DNA of 56,075 nt, taken from Desulfovibrionaceae bacterium. Lineage in GTDB: Bacteria; Desulfobacterota; Desulfovibrionia; Desulfovibrionales; Desulfovibrionaceae. The stretch lies in assembly GCA_015709315.1 (NCBI GenBank), contig JACCQI010000022.1, positions 1 to 56,075 of the forward strand, written 5' to 3'. The notes beneath the pieces were generated by a model. That model saw only the letters and a program-made list of their open reading frames with translations, had not been told where the DNA came from and ran no database searches. The translations under genes and the position numbers were made by a program. Shown piece after piece: positions 35,771-43,938 of the stretch; position 1 is the stretch's first letter, and each line of letters starts with the position of its first letter.

Positions 35771-35851
35771 CCGATTCTTGCACTTGTTTGCGGGACAGGT
35801 GTAAACGGGTATACAGAAATTCGAACTGCAAATCCCTGATCTGGAGTAAAT

Positions 35852-36832
35852 ATGATTCCTGCTGATTTTTATCGCGGCCGCCGTCTGAGGAACTCCCTGG
35901 CGCTGCGCGAGATGGTCCGGGAAAACCAGGTTACCGCCAATGACCTGATCATGCCCTATTTCGTGGTCGAGACCGAGGACGAGTCCTTCAAAAAGGAAAT
36001 CTCGTCCATGCCCGGCCAATACCAGCTTTCCCTCAAGCAACTGAGAAAAACCGTGGGCGAAGCCGTGGCCGACGGCCTCAAGGCGTGCATCCTGTTCGGC
36101 ATCCCGGCCGAAAAGGACGAGATGGCCTCGGGCGCCTACGACGACGCGGGCATCGTCCAGAAAGCCATCAGGATGCTCAAGGACAAATGGCCGGATCTGA
36201 TCGTCATTGCCGACACCTGCCTGTGCGAATACACCTCCCACGGCCACTGCGGCATTGTGAAAAACGAGTACGTACAGAACGACCCCACGCTCAACCTGCT
36301 GGCCAAGGCCGCCGTGGCCCAGGCACGAGCCGGGGCGAACATGGTGGCCCCGTCCGACATGATGGACGGCCGCGTGGCCGCCATCCGCGAGGCCCTGGAC
36401 GAGGAAGGGTTCATCAACACCCCGATCATGTCCTATGCGGTCAAGTATGCCTCCGCCTTCTACGGCCCGTTCCGCGAGGCCGCCGAGTCCGCGCCCAAGT
36501 TCGGCGACCGCAAGACCTATCAGATGGACCCGCCCAACGGGCGCGAGGCCATGCGCGAGGCGGCGGCCGACCTGGAGGAAGGCGCGGACATCCTCATGGT
36601 CAAGCCCGGCCTGCCCTACCTGGACGTCATCCGGCAGGTGCGCGACAACTTCGACACGCCCGTGGCCGCCTACCAGGTCAGCGGCGAATACTCGATGATC
36701 AAGGCCGCCGCCCAAAACGGCTGGATCGACGAGATGGGCGTGGTCATGGAATCCCTGGTCGCCTTCAAGCGCGCCGGGGCCGACCTGATCCTGACCTACT
36801 TCACCGAAGACGTACTCAAGGTATTGAAATAA
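35852..36832 (+). CDS. hemB: Delta-aminolevulinic acid dehydratase (porphobilinogen synthase)
   Basis: 326 residues. Condenses two 5-aminolevulinate molecules to porphobilinogen, the first committed step shared by siroheme, heme and cobalamin. Active-site lysines are K198 in [10 protein letters not shown] and K251 in [13 protein letters not shown]. The zinc-type cysteine triad C123, C125, C133 in [14 protein letters not shown] is present, so this is a Zn-dependent form. CTGGAGT precedes the ATG. The next gene, ahbD, starts 1 nt after its stop, so they are coupled. Confidence 0.96.
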   Translation: MIPADFYRGRRLRNSLALREMVRENQVTANDLIMPYFVVETEDESFKKEISSMPGQYQLSLKQLRKTVGEAVADGLKACILFGIPAEKDEMASGAYDDAGIVQKAIRMLKDKWPDLIVIADTCLCEYTSHGHCGIVKNEYVQNDPTLNLLAKAAVAQARAGANMVAPSDMMDGRVAAIREALDEEGFINTPIMSYAVKYASAFYGPFREAAESAPKFGDRKTYQMDPPNGREAMREAAADLEEGADILMVKPGLPYLDVIRQVRDNFDTPVAAYQVSGEYSMIKAAAQNGWIDEMGVVMESLVAFKRAGADLILTYFTEDVLKVLK

Positions 36833-36833
36833 C

Positions 36834-38021
36834 ATGAGCGAACATCCCAAAGGCCACCCCGGCGGCTGCCCCCCCGAAGGGCATCCCGGCGGACACCCCG
36901 GCCATCCCCACGGCAAGGCGCATCCCGGCGCGGAACACGCGCCCAAGAAGTACTTGGACGACGGCGTCACCCCCATCTGCCGGCTCATCGCCTGGGAAGT
37001 GACGCGGTCCTGCAACCTGGCCTGCAAGCACTGCCGGGCAGAGGCGCATCCCGAACCCTACGAGGGCGAGCTGTCCACCGAAGAGGCCAAGGCGCTCATC
37101 GACACCTTCCCGGACGTGGGCAGCCCGATCATCATCTTCACCGGCGGCGAGCCCATGATGCGGGCCGACGTGTACGAGCTGATCGCCTACGCCAAGACCA
37201 AGGGGCTGCGCTGCGTCATGGCTCCCAACGGCACACTGATCACGCCCGAGACCGCCCAAAAGATGAAGGGAGCCGGGGTGGAGCGGTGCTCCATCTCCAT
37301 CGACGCGCCCGAGGCCGCCCAGCACGACGAGTTCCGGGGCGAGGTCGGGGCGTTCGACGCCTCCATGCGCGGCATCCAATATCTCAAGGACGCGGGCATC
37401 GAGTTCCAGATCAACACCACGGTGACCAAGCACAACCTGCACCTGTTCAAGGACATCTTTGACCTGTGCGAGAAGATCGGCGCATCCGCCTGGCACATCT
37501 TTCTGCTCGTGCCCACGGGCCGGGCCGTGGAACTGGGAACCGAGATCATCACGGCCGACGAGTACGAGGACGTGCTCAACTGGTTCTACGACTTCCGCAA
37601 GACCACGAATATGCAGCTCAAGGCAACCTGCGCGCCCCACTATCACCGCATCCTCCGCCAGCGGGCCAAAGAGGAAGGCGTGCCGGTCAACTTCGAAAAC
37701 TTCGGCCTGGACGCCGTTTCCCGAGGCTGTCTGGGCGGCGTGGGCTTCTGTTTCATCTCCCACAGGGGCCAGGTCCAGCCGTGCGGCTACCTGGAACTCG
37801 ACTGCGGCCAGGTGCGCGAAACCCCGTTCCCGGAAATCTGGAAACAATCCCCGCAGTTCCTCAACTTGCGGAATCCCGATGTCTACGACGGCAAGTGCGG
37901 CTACTGCGAATACGAAAAAGTCTGCGGCGGCTGCCGCGCCCGCGCCCAAACCATGAACGGCCACTACCTCAAGGAAGAGCCGCTCTGCTCCTATACGCCC
38001 AAAAAAAAGCCGAAGGCTTGA
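36834..38021 (+). CDS. ahbD: AhbD: Fe-coproporphyrin III decarboxylase (heme synthase) with His-rich N-terminus
   Basis: 395 residues. Radical SAM CNLACKHC (C60, C64, C67), TGGEP at about 102, and an auxiliary-cluster C-terminus (CGYCEYEKVCGGCRARAQ). It should convert the two propionates of Fe-coproporphyrin III to vinyls, giving heme b. The first 35 residues are a low-complexity tract with eight His, several Gly-Pro steps and one Cys (C12), suggesting metal or tetrapyrrole binding. Coupled to hemB. Family choice over AhbC rests on context and the C-terminal pattern. Confidence 0.87.
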   Translation: MSEHPKGHPGGCPPEGHPGGHPGHPHGKAHPGAEHAPKKYLDDGVTPICRLIAWEVTRSCNLACKHCRAEAHPEPYEGELSTEEAKALIDTFPDVGSPIIIFTGGEPMMRADVYELIAYAKTKGLRCVMAPNGTLITPETAQKMKGAGVERCSISIDAPEAAQHDEFRGEVGAFDASMRGIQYLKDAGIEFQINTTVTKHNLHLFKDIFDLCEKIGASAWHIFLLVPTGRAVELGTEIITADEYEDVLNWFYDFRKTTNMQLKATCAPHYHRILRQRAKEEGVPVNFENFGLDAVSRGCLGGVGFCFISHRGQVQPCGYLELDCGQVRETPFPEIWKQSPQFLNLRNPDVYDGKCGYCEYEKVCGGCRARAQTMNGHYLKEEPLCSYTPKKKPKA

Positions 38022-38250
38022 TGCCTTCCCCTTCCCCCGGACCCCCAACCCCATCCTTTTCCAAAGCTTTTTATTGCCGCTTCGCGGGGTGGGTTGACGG
38101 GGGATAGGGTTTATACTGTACTGCTTTTAAGAAACAAATGACCGCGCCCGCACGGCACCCGCCGAAGGCGCGATAAAAAGTTTAGGAAGGGGGGTCCAGG
38201 GGGGAAACCCTTTACAAAGGGTTTCCCCCCTGGCCGCCGGAGGCACCACC
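38022..38250. repeat. Inverted pair of the dispersed hairpin element (copies R3 and R4)
   Basis: R3 (plus, about 38036-38095) follows ahbD directly and shows only the tail (GGACCCCC, TTTTCCAAAGCTTTTTATTG). R4 (minus, about 38145-38250) is complete: tail TAAACTTTTTATCGCGCCTTC on the minus strand, a perfect 18-bp stem (38196-38213 with 38216-38233), and the head GCCTCCGGCGG. The two tails face each other. R4's head supplies GGAGG (38239-38243), 11 nt before the next gene's ATG. TTGACG at 38094-38099 with TGTACT 17 bp on may be a weak promoter between the arms. Confidence 0.7.
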
Positions 38251-38254
38251 ACCC

Positions 38255-38704
38255 ATGGACGCATACGACAAGCAGATACTCGACATCATCCAGTCCCACT
38301 TTCCGCTGACGTCACGCCCGTACGAAGAGGTCGGCAAGCAGGTGGGGCTTTCCGAGACCGACGTGCTCGCGCGCGTGCGGGACATGAAGAAATCCGGGCT
38401 GATCCGGCGCATGGGGGCGAACTTCACTTCCAAGGCGCTGGGCTGGCAATCCACCCTGTGCGCGGCCTCCGTGCCCGAGGACAAGCTCGACGAATTCGTG
38501 GCCGAGGTGAACAAACACGACGGCGTGACCCATAACTATTTGCGGGAAAACGAATTCAACGTCTGGTTCGCGCTCATCGCCCCGGACATGGACGCGGTGG
38601 AGGCGATCCTCGCTTCCATTACGGAAGCCACGGGCATCAAGGTCTTGAACCTGCCCGCGAGCAAGCTGTTCAAGATCAAGGTTGATTTCAAGATGGATAA
38701 ATAG
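38255..38704 (+). CDS. AhbA/AhbB-type siroheme decarboxylase subunit
   Basis: 149 residues of the Lrp/AsnC-like siroheme decarboxylase family: an N-terminal HTH-like part (MDAYDKQILDIIQSHFPL, VGKQVGLSETDVLARVRDM) and a C-terminal RAM-like domain with GVTHNYLRENEFNVWFAL, typical of AhbA/B. The pair AhbA-AhbB removes acetate carboxyls from siroheme to give 12,18-didecarboxysiroheme, the substrate of AhbC. Only one of the two subunits is encoded in this window, so I leave A or B open. A DNA-binding Lrp-type regulator is less likely given the location beside ahbC, hemB and ahbD. Confidence 0.8.
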   Translation: MDAYDKQILDIIQSHFPLTSRPYEEVGKQVGLSETDVLARVRDMKKSGLIRRMGANFTSKALGWQSTLCAASVPEDKLDEFVAEVNKHDGVTHNYLRENEFNVWFALIAPDMDAVEAILASITEATGIKVLNLPASKLFKIKVDFKMDK

Positions 38705-38724
38705 CGCCCAAGGCGGGAGGGAGC

Positions 38725-39051
38725 ATGCACAAGATCATCAAGGCCCTGCTGCTCGGCCTGGCGGCGGGCATCCTCGACGTCATCCCCATGATCTTCCAGG
38801 GAGTGTCCTGGGAGGCCGCCGTCGCGGTGCTGCTCCACTGGCTGGGACTCGGCGTGATCATCACCTTTGCCCGCATGCCCCTGCCGAACTGGGCGTCCGG
38901 CACAGCCATCGCCCTGCTGACCGGCGTGCCGCTGGCCATCCTGGCCTATCCCAACGATCCGAAAATCCTCGCCCCGGTCATACTCTACGCCATGGTCCTA
39001 GGCGGCATGCTCGGATACGTCTCGGACCGGCTCATCAACCGGCAGCCCTAG
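38725..39051 (+). CDS. Small integral membrane protein of unknown function
   Basis: 108 residues with about four hydrophobic helices (HKIIKALLLGLAAGILDVIP, AAVAVLLHWLGLGVIITFA, ALLTGVPLAILAY, APVILYAMVLGGMLGYV). GGGAGGGAG precedes the ATG, 20 nt after the siroheme decarboxylase gene. I know no function. Its place in the heme locus could mean a role with heme or precursors, but that is context only. Confidence 0.6.
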   Translation: MHKIIKALLLGLAAGILDVIPMIFQGVSWEAAVAVLLHWLGLGVIITFARMPLPNWASGTAIALLTGVPLAILAYPNDPKILAPVILYAMVLGGMLGYVSDRLINRQP

Positions 39052-39056
39052 CTCCC

Positions 39057-39863
39057 TCAGCGAAGCGCCGGCACGCAGCCGCCCAGGGAATCCTTCGGCC
39101 AATACTTGCGGCACAACTCCTCATGGCGGCTCGGCCCGCCGTCCGCGGGGCAGGCCCTCAGCCTTTCCAAGCCCGTTTCCAACCGGCGGATGAACGCATC
39201 GTCGGCATTCTGATTGAAGGCGAAGTACAATCCCAGGGGTTTCAGGTCGCACACCTTGACGAATTCCTTTCTCGAAATGCCCATCTCGTGCAGCAACTGG
39301 GAAAAGCCGGGTTCGGACTGAACCGTCAAGTCCAGGCGTCCGGCCCGCATCATACGTATGGACGCCCGGATGTTGTTCACCTCCTCCAGCCGGAGGACAG
39401 TCCGGTCCAGCGCCTCGAACAGGAAATACGCCGGGGCCGTGTCCCGGACGACGCCGATACGGTATCGGGAATAATCCGCAGGCCGGTTGATGACAATATT
39501 GGAGGATTTCATGGCAAACAGCCCGCTCTGCATCAAGGCTATGGGGCCGACCCATTTGTACTCCGTTTTCCGGGACGGCAGCATGGCCAGGGCCAACAGG
39601 GCGGTCCCCGGCCTGCTGCGGCACTCCTCCAGGGCCCGCGCCCAGGGCATATTCTTGATGTCCGACGGATCGATCTCCCTGCCGGATTGCCTGAGCGCTT
39701 CACACAGGACGTCCACGGCAAACCCCTCAAGCCGCCCGTCGCCGCATTCATGGATTATGGGGGGCAGCTCCGCACCATAAAAAACCACCTCATCCCCTGA
39801 GGCGGCCGACGGACTGCATAGCCAGATAGATATCGACAGTATGAATAATATTCTATACAACAT
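39057..39863 (-). CDS. Family-3 periplasmic solute-binding-like protein
   Basis: 268 residues from the ATG 39863, chosen since it begins a signal peptide (MLYRILFILSISIWLCSPSAA). No clear ribosome site is seen; a GTG 12 codons upstream is also open. The mature part follows the SBP_bac_3 pattern: VVFYGAELPPIIHECGDGRL, LEGFAVDVLCEALRQSG, RPADYSRYRIGVVRDTA. No permease or ATPase is encoded nearby, so it may be a stand-alone amino-acid-type sensor or binding protein. The 5' region is AT-rich. It is convergent to the 108-residue membrane protein, with only 5 nt between stops. Confidence 0.68.
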   Translation of the reverse strand: MLYRILFILSISIWLCSPSAASGDEVVFYGAELPPIIHECGDGRLEGFAVDVLCEALRQSGREIDPSDIKNMPWARALEECRSRPGTALLALAMLPSRKTEYKWVGPIALMQSGLFAMKSSNIVINRPADYSRYRIGVVRDTAPAYFLFEALDRTVLRLEEVNNIRASIRMMRAGRLDLTVQSEPGFSQLLHEMGISRKEFVKVCDLKPLGLYFAFNQNADDAFIRRLETGLERLRACPADGGPSRHEELCRKYWPKDSLGGCVPALR

Positions 39864-40029
39864 ATTCAATTTAGTAATAATTTTGTTACACTTAAACACT
39901 TATTCAAATATAATCAACCAGGATGCAGTCATTGCCCGGCACCTTGTGTTCCCCGGCCAGAAACACTTGCGGTCCGCCCCCTGAGCGGGTACACCTCTTT
40001 CAACGTCATTTCGCAACGGGAGCACGCAC

Positions 40030-40680
40030 ATGATTCTTTCACCCTCCATGCTTTCCTCTGATTTCGCCAACATGGAAAGCGAGCTGAAAGCCCTGGAAAA
40101 AGCGGGCCTTGAGTGGGTCCACCTGGACGTCATGGACGGCATGTTCGTGCCCAACATCACCTTTGGCCCGCCCATCATCAAGGCCATGCGCCAAAAGTCG
40201 GCGCTGTTTTTCGACTGCCACCTGATGATCAACGATCCCGGCCGCTACGTCGGCGACTTCGCGGACGCGGGCGCGGACCTGATCTGCGTGCATGCCGAGG
40301 CGTGCAACCACCTGGAGCGGGTCTGCTCCCAGATCGCCGAGACCGGGGCCAAGCCCGCCGTGGCGCTCAACCCGCACACCCCGCTGGAACTCGTCAAATA
40401 CCTGCTGCCGCAGCTTTACATGGTCCTCATCATGTCCGTGAACCCCGGTTTCGGCGGCCAGAAATTCATCCCGTTCTGCAAGGACAAGGTCCGCGAGCTG
40501 AAGGCCATGATCGACGCGGCCGAGGCCGAAACCCTGATCCAGATCGACGGCGGCGTGACCCTCGACAACGCCCGTGAACTGACCGAGGCGGGCGTGGACG
40601 TGCTCGTGTCCGGCTCCGCATTCTTCAAGCATCCGCCATACGACGAGCGGCACAAGGCGTTTCAGGACGCTTGCCGCTGA
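40030..40680 (+). CDS. rpe: Ribulose-phosphate 3-epimerase
   Basis: TIM-barrel metalloenzyme of the pentose phosphate pathway. 216 residues. Motifs: ILSPSMLSSDFANM, HLDVMDGMFVPNITFGP (catalytic Asp, metal His), DCHLMINDPGRY, MSVNPGFGGQKFIP, and IDGGVTLDNARELTEAGVDV. All active-site elements are intact. A GGGAG ribosome site is present. It ends with a strong terminator. Confidence 0.97.
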   Translation: MILSPSMLSSDFANMESELKALEKAGLEWVHLDVMDGMFVPNITFGPPIIKAMRQKSALFFDCHLMINDPGRYVGDFADAGADLICVHAEACNHLERVCSQIAETGAKPAVALNPHTPLELVKYLLPQLYMVLIMSVNPGFGGQKFIPFCKDKVRELKAMIDAAEAETLIQIDGGVTLDNARELTEAGVDVLVSGSAFFKHPPYDERHKAFQDACR

Positions 40681-40704
40681 AAAATAGCCGCATAGGATAA
40701 AACC

Positions 40705-40731
40705 GGGGCTGTACAGACCAGCCCCTTTTTT
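40705..40731 (+). terminator. Rho-independent terminator of rpe
   Basis: GGGGCTG (40705-40711) pairs with CAGCCCC (40719-40725), loop of 7, then six T residues. It ends 13 bp before the next start codon, so the ABC-F gene must have its own promoter in or beside this hairpin, or be expressed by read-through. Confidence 0.85.
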
Positions 40732-40743
40732 CTTGACACTCAC

Positions 40744-42672
40744 ATGGCCGTAGTCTCCCTCCGCGACATCTCCATCAACTTCACCGGGACCGTGCTCCTC
40801 GACGGCATATCCATGCGCATCGAGCCGGGCGAACGGGTCTGCCTGCTGGGGCGCAACGGCGAGGGCAAATCCACGCTGCTGTCCATCATCGAAGGCGTGA
40901 CCCAGCCCGACGCCGGGTCCGTGGACTACGCGCGCGGCACCCGTGTGGCCATGCTCCACCAGGAGGTGCCCCAGAGCCTTACCGGCACGGTCTACGACAT
41001 CGCGGCCCAGGGGCTGGGCGACGTGGGCCGCCACCTGACGGCCTACCACGCCGCATCCCAGGCCCTGGCCGAAGCCCCGGCCCCGGACCAGAGACTGGTG
41101 GACAAGCTGGAACGCGCCCAGCAGGCCCTGGAGGACGCGGGCGGCTGGCCGCACCACCAGACCATCGAGACCGTGCTCTCGCACCTCAAGCTCGACGGCG
41201 ACGAATGTTTTTCGACCCTGTCCGGCGGCACCAAGCGCCGCGCCCTGCTCGCCCGTGCCCTGGTCACCGGCCCGGACCTGCTCATCCTGGACGAGCCGAC
41301 CAACCACCTGGACATCGACTCCATCACCTGGCTGGAGGATTTCCTGCTCCGGCAAAACGCGGCCCTGCTCTTTGTCACCCACGACCGCGCCTTTCTCCGC
41401 CGACTGGCCACCCGCATCGTGGAACTGGACCGGGGCAGACTCTTCAACTGGGATTGCGACTACGACACCTACCTGGAGCGCAAGGACGCGGTCCTGTCCG
41501 CCGAGGCCAAGCAGAACCACAATTTCGACAAGAAGCTGGCCGAGGAGGAGGCATGGATCCGCCGGGGCATCAAGGCCCGCCGCACCCGGAACATGGGCCG
41601 CGTCCGCGAGCTGCGGCGGATGCGCGAGGAACGCCAGCGCCGCCGCGAACGCACCGGCCAGGTCGCCATGGCCATCCAGGAGGCCGAACGCACGGGCAAG
41701 CTGGTGGCCGAGGCCAAGGACATCACCTTCTCCTACGACGGCAAGCCGCTCATCAACCATTTTTCGGCCGCCATCATGCGCGGGGACAAGGTGGGACTCA
41801 TCGGCCCCAACGGCGCGGGCAAGACCACGCTGCTCAAGATACTGCTCGGCGAAATCGCGCCGCAGTCCGGCTCGGTGCGCCACGGGGTGAACCTCCAGGT
41901 CAGCTATTTCGACCAGTTGCGGGAGCAGCTCCACGAGGACAAGGACGCCCGCTTCAACGTGGCCGACGGCAACGACTTCGTGGACATCAACGGCCACCGC
42001 CGCCACGTGGTCTCCCACCTGAAGAATTTCCTGTTCACCCCGGACCGATCCAGCGTGCCGGTCTCGGTGCTGTCCGGCGGCGAGCGCAACCGGCTGCTCC
42101 TGGCCCGGCTGTTCACCCGCCCGGCCAACGTGCTGGTCATGGACGAACCCACCAACGACCTGGATGCCGAGACCCTGGACCTGCTCGAAGATCTGCTCAT
42201 GGACTATCCCGGCACCCTGCTGCTGGTCAGCCACGACCGCGAATTCCTGAACAACGTGGTTACCTCCAGCATCGGTTTCGAGGGCAACGGCGTGGTGGCG
42301 GAATACGTGGGCGGATACGACGACTGGCTCCGGCAGCGGCCCGAACCCGCCGCGCCCACGCACCGGCACGACAAGCCCAAGCCCGCTCCCAAACCGGCGA
42401 AACCGGCCAAAAAGAAACTCAGCTACAAGGAAAAATACGAGCTGGAGCAGAAGCGGGAGGAACTCAAGGCCCTGCCCGCGCGCATCGAGCGGCTGGAAGC
42501 CGATCTTTCGGCCGTGCAGGAAAAGATGGCCGACCCCGAATATTTCAAACGACCGCCGGAAGAAATGGCCGAAGACCAGAACCGGCTGGAATCACTGGAA
42601 AGCGAACTCGAATCCGCTTACGAAACCTGGGAACAACTGGAAACCGCCCTTGACGGCGTCGAATTGGACTGA
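40744..42672 (+). CDS. uup: ABC-F family ATPase, Uup type
   Basis: 642 residues, two ATPase domains in one soluble chain and no membrane segments. First Walker A GRNGEGKST (36-44), with LSGGTKRRALLARAL and LLILDEPTNHLDID; second GPNGAGKTT, LSGGERNRLLLARLF, LVMDEPTNDLDAE. A long charged linker and a C-terminal coiled coil (SYKEKYELEQKREELKAL) match Uup rather than EttA. These proteins act on the ribosome or stalled translation, and Uup also affects DNA branch structures. Followed 2 nt later by a GNAT gene. Confidence 0.88.
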   Translation: MAVVSLRDISINFTGTVLLDGISMRIEPGERVCLLGRNGEGKSTLLSIIEGVTQPDAGSVDYARGTRVAMLHQEVPQSLTGTVYDIAAQGLGDVGRHLTAYHAASQALAEAPAPDQRLVDKLERAQQALEDAGGWPHHQTIETVLSHLKLDGDECFSTLSGGTKRRALLARALVTGPDLLILDEPTNHLDIDSITWLEDFLLRQNAALLFVTHDRAFLRRLATRIVELDRGRLFNWDCDYDTYLERKDAVLSAEAKQNHNFDKKLAEEEAWIRRGIKARRTRNMGRVRELRRMREERQRRRERTGQVAMAIQEAERTGKLVAEAKDITFSYDGKPLINHFSAAIMRGDKVGLIGPNGAGKTTLLKILLGEIAPQSGSVRHGVNLQVSYFDQLREQLHEDKDARFNVADGNDFVDINGHRRHVVSHLKNFLFTPDRSSVPVSVLSGGERNRLLLARLFTRPANVLVMDEPTNDLDAETLDLLEDLLMDYPGTLLLVSHDREFLNNVVTSSIGFEGNGVVAEYVGGYDDWLRQRPEPAAPTHRHDKPKPAPKPAKPAKKKLSYKEKYELEQKREELKALPARIERLEADLSAVQEKMADPEYFKRPPEEMAEDQNRLESLESELESAYETWEQLETALDGVELD

Positions 42673-42674
42673 GA

Positions 42675-43166
42675 ATGAAGGACCTGACCATCCGCATCGT
42701 CACCCCCGACGACCTGCTCGCCTGCCACACCATAGAAGCCAACTGTTTTCCCGCCCCGGAGGCGGCCCTGACCACGTCCCTGCGGACACGCATCGAGGAA
42801 TACCCCGAAGGGTTCCTGGTGGCCGAGCTGGGCGGCAAGGTGGTCGGCCAGATCAATTCCGGCTCCACCCATAAGGAAGACATCACGGACGAGGCATTCA
42901 AGCAGCTCATCGGCCATGACCCGGACGGCCGCAACATGGTGGTCTTCTCCCTGTCGGTCCATCCGAAGTTCCAGCACCGGGGCATCGGCGGCAAGCTCAT
43001 GGACGAATTCATCAACATGGCCCGCGAAATGGGCAAATCCACGGTCAAGCTGCTCTGCAAGCACGATCTCATTCCCTTTTACGCCCGCCACGGCTTCCAT
43101 GACGACGGCCTGTCCGCGTCCGCCCACGGCGGAGCGCAGTGGCACGCCATGACCCTGCCGCTGTAG
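42675..43166 (+). CDS. GNAT family N-acetyltransferase
   Basis: 163 residues. Acetyl-CoA-binding motif A: VVFSLSVHPKFQHRGIGGKL, about residues 88-107 (Q/R-x-x-G-x-G/A). Also ANCFPAPEAALT and IPFYARHGFHDDGL near the C-terminus. It resembles the arylalkylamine-like branch (small amine acetylation). It is nearly fused to the uup stop, so it is coupled. Substrate unknown. Confidence 0.82.
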   Translation: MKDLTIRIVTPDDLLACHTIEANCFPAPEAALTTSLRTRIEEYPEGFLVAELGGKVVGQINSGSTHKEDITDEAFKQLIGHDPDGRNMVVFSLSVHPKFQHRGIGGKLMDEFINMAREMGKSTVKLLCKHDLIPFYARHGFHDDGLSASAHGGAQWHAMTLPL

Positions 43167-43216
43167 GGCCTCCGGCGGCCCCTCCGGGGAGAGCGGGGCG
43201 CTGCCCTGGACGCCCC
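43167..43216 (+). repeat. Dispersed 3'-UTR element, copy R5 (head part)
   Basis: Directly after the GNAT stop codon: GGCCTCCGGCGGCCCCTCCG, then GGGGAGAGCGGGGCGCTGCCC. It carries the same GCCTCCGGCGGCC head as the other copies, but the A/T-rich hairpin is replaced by GC-rich pairing. It is divergent and less certain than the others. Confidence 0.45.
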
Positions 43217-43231
43217 GCGCCGTGCCGGTCT

Positions 43232-43317
43232 GCGATTCGAACAGAAAAAACGAAAACGCCGTGCCATGTCCCGGCATGGCGCGGCGTTGTTCGTTGTCCG
43301 AATCGCGAATCGTTTTT
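43232..43317 (+). terminator. Long compound hairpin with U-tract, terminator or small RNA end
   Basis: Outer arms GCGATTCGAACA (43232-43243) and TGTCCGAATCGC (43295-43306) pair with one mismatch. Inner arms AACGCCGTGCCATG (43255-43268) and CATGGCGCGGCGTT (43275-43288) pair almost fully. TTTTT follows at 43313-43317. It may terminate uup-GNAT; its size (75 nt) and two-part pairing would also fit an independent RNA. Confidence 0.55.
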
Positions 43318-43439
43318 AGGGGATTATTCAAACCCGAAAAAAATGCCTCTCCCGCAATCCACTCCACACGACAGGCATAAAATGCTCGAAAAGATAGAGA
43401 GGGGGGCCGAAGGATTGCCCTCCATCGCCCCCCAACCAA

Positions 43440-43691
43440 TTATTTATACAAACCTTTTATCCGCTCAAAGACTGCGGTGCTGACAATAAAGTTGTCACCG
43501 TCCGAGGGGAATCGCCCTCTCCAAAAAAGGGCACGGTCGTTGAGCTTCCGAATAACCTCTTTCGCCGTATTTTCAGACGAATTGATCACTTTTGCTATGT
43601 CGGAAACAGTGAATCGGAAGGGGGCTTTGCCCGCTGAATAACCTTCCCGGATAAAAGCAAGAGTCTTTACGATATCATTGTATTTCGCCAT
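43440..43691 (-). CDS. Small winged-helix-like DNA-binding protein
   Basis: 83 residues. MAKYNDIVKTLAFIREGY, then FTVSDIAKVINSSENTAKEV followed by IRKLNDRALFW looks like a short HTH/winged helix with little else. AAGGAAATG at the start is a good ribosome site. Its base composition and the 130 bp upstream of it are distinctly AT-rich compared with the flanking genes, suggesting a recently acquired or lineage-specific gene. No partner gene is adjacent. Function not known; a transcription regulator is the best guess. Confidence 0.6.
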   Translation of the reverse strand: MAKYNDIVKTLAFIREGYSAGKAPFRFTVSDIAKVINSSENTAKEVIRKLNDRALFWRGRFPSDGDNFIVSTAVFERIKGLYK

Positions 43692-43881
43692 TTCCTTCCC
43701 CTAACGTTTTTCCTGTTGCTGCCGTTTTCTGCCTACTACGCCACTTATTATTAATCTCAGTATATTTATCTATAAATTCTGTCACGTACAAAAATACTGC
43801 GCGTTAAGATTCCTTGAACGATTGCATTCATTTCCCCTTCCCCCGCCTTGATCCGGCTATCCGAAACCTCCCGCAGAACAA

Positions 43882-43915
43882 ACAAGGCCCGGCGGACTGT
43901 TCCGCCGGGCCTTGT
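43882..43915 (-). terminator. Rho-independent terminator of lrp-putA
   Basis: A perfect 15-bp stem (43882-43896 with 43901-43915), loop CTGT. On the minus strand it runs into a T-rich TTTGTTC. It is 24 bp beyond the putA stop. Confidence 0.85.
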
Positions 43916-43938
43916 GTATTGGCTTGTGCCGGGGCGAT

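Noticed and set aside
38255-38704. Calling the 149-residue protein an Lrp/AsnC transcription factor
   Set aside because: It has an Lrp-like shape, but the THNYLRENEFNVWF segment and the position beside ahbC, hemB and ahbD fit a siroheme decarboxylase subunit better.
40039-42369. A 776-residue minus-strand frame across rpe and uup
   Set aside because: It spans two unambiguous plus-strand genes and a terminator, and shows only mirrored codon bias.
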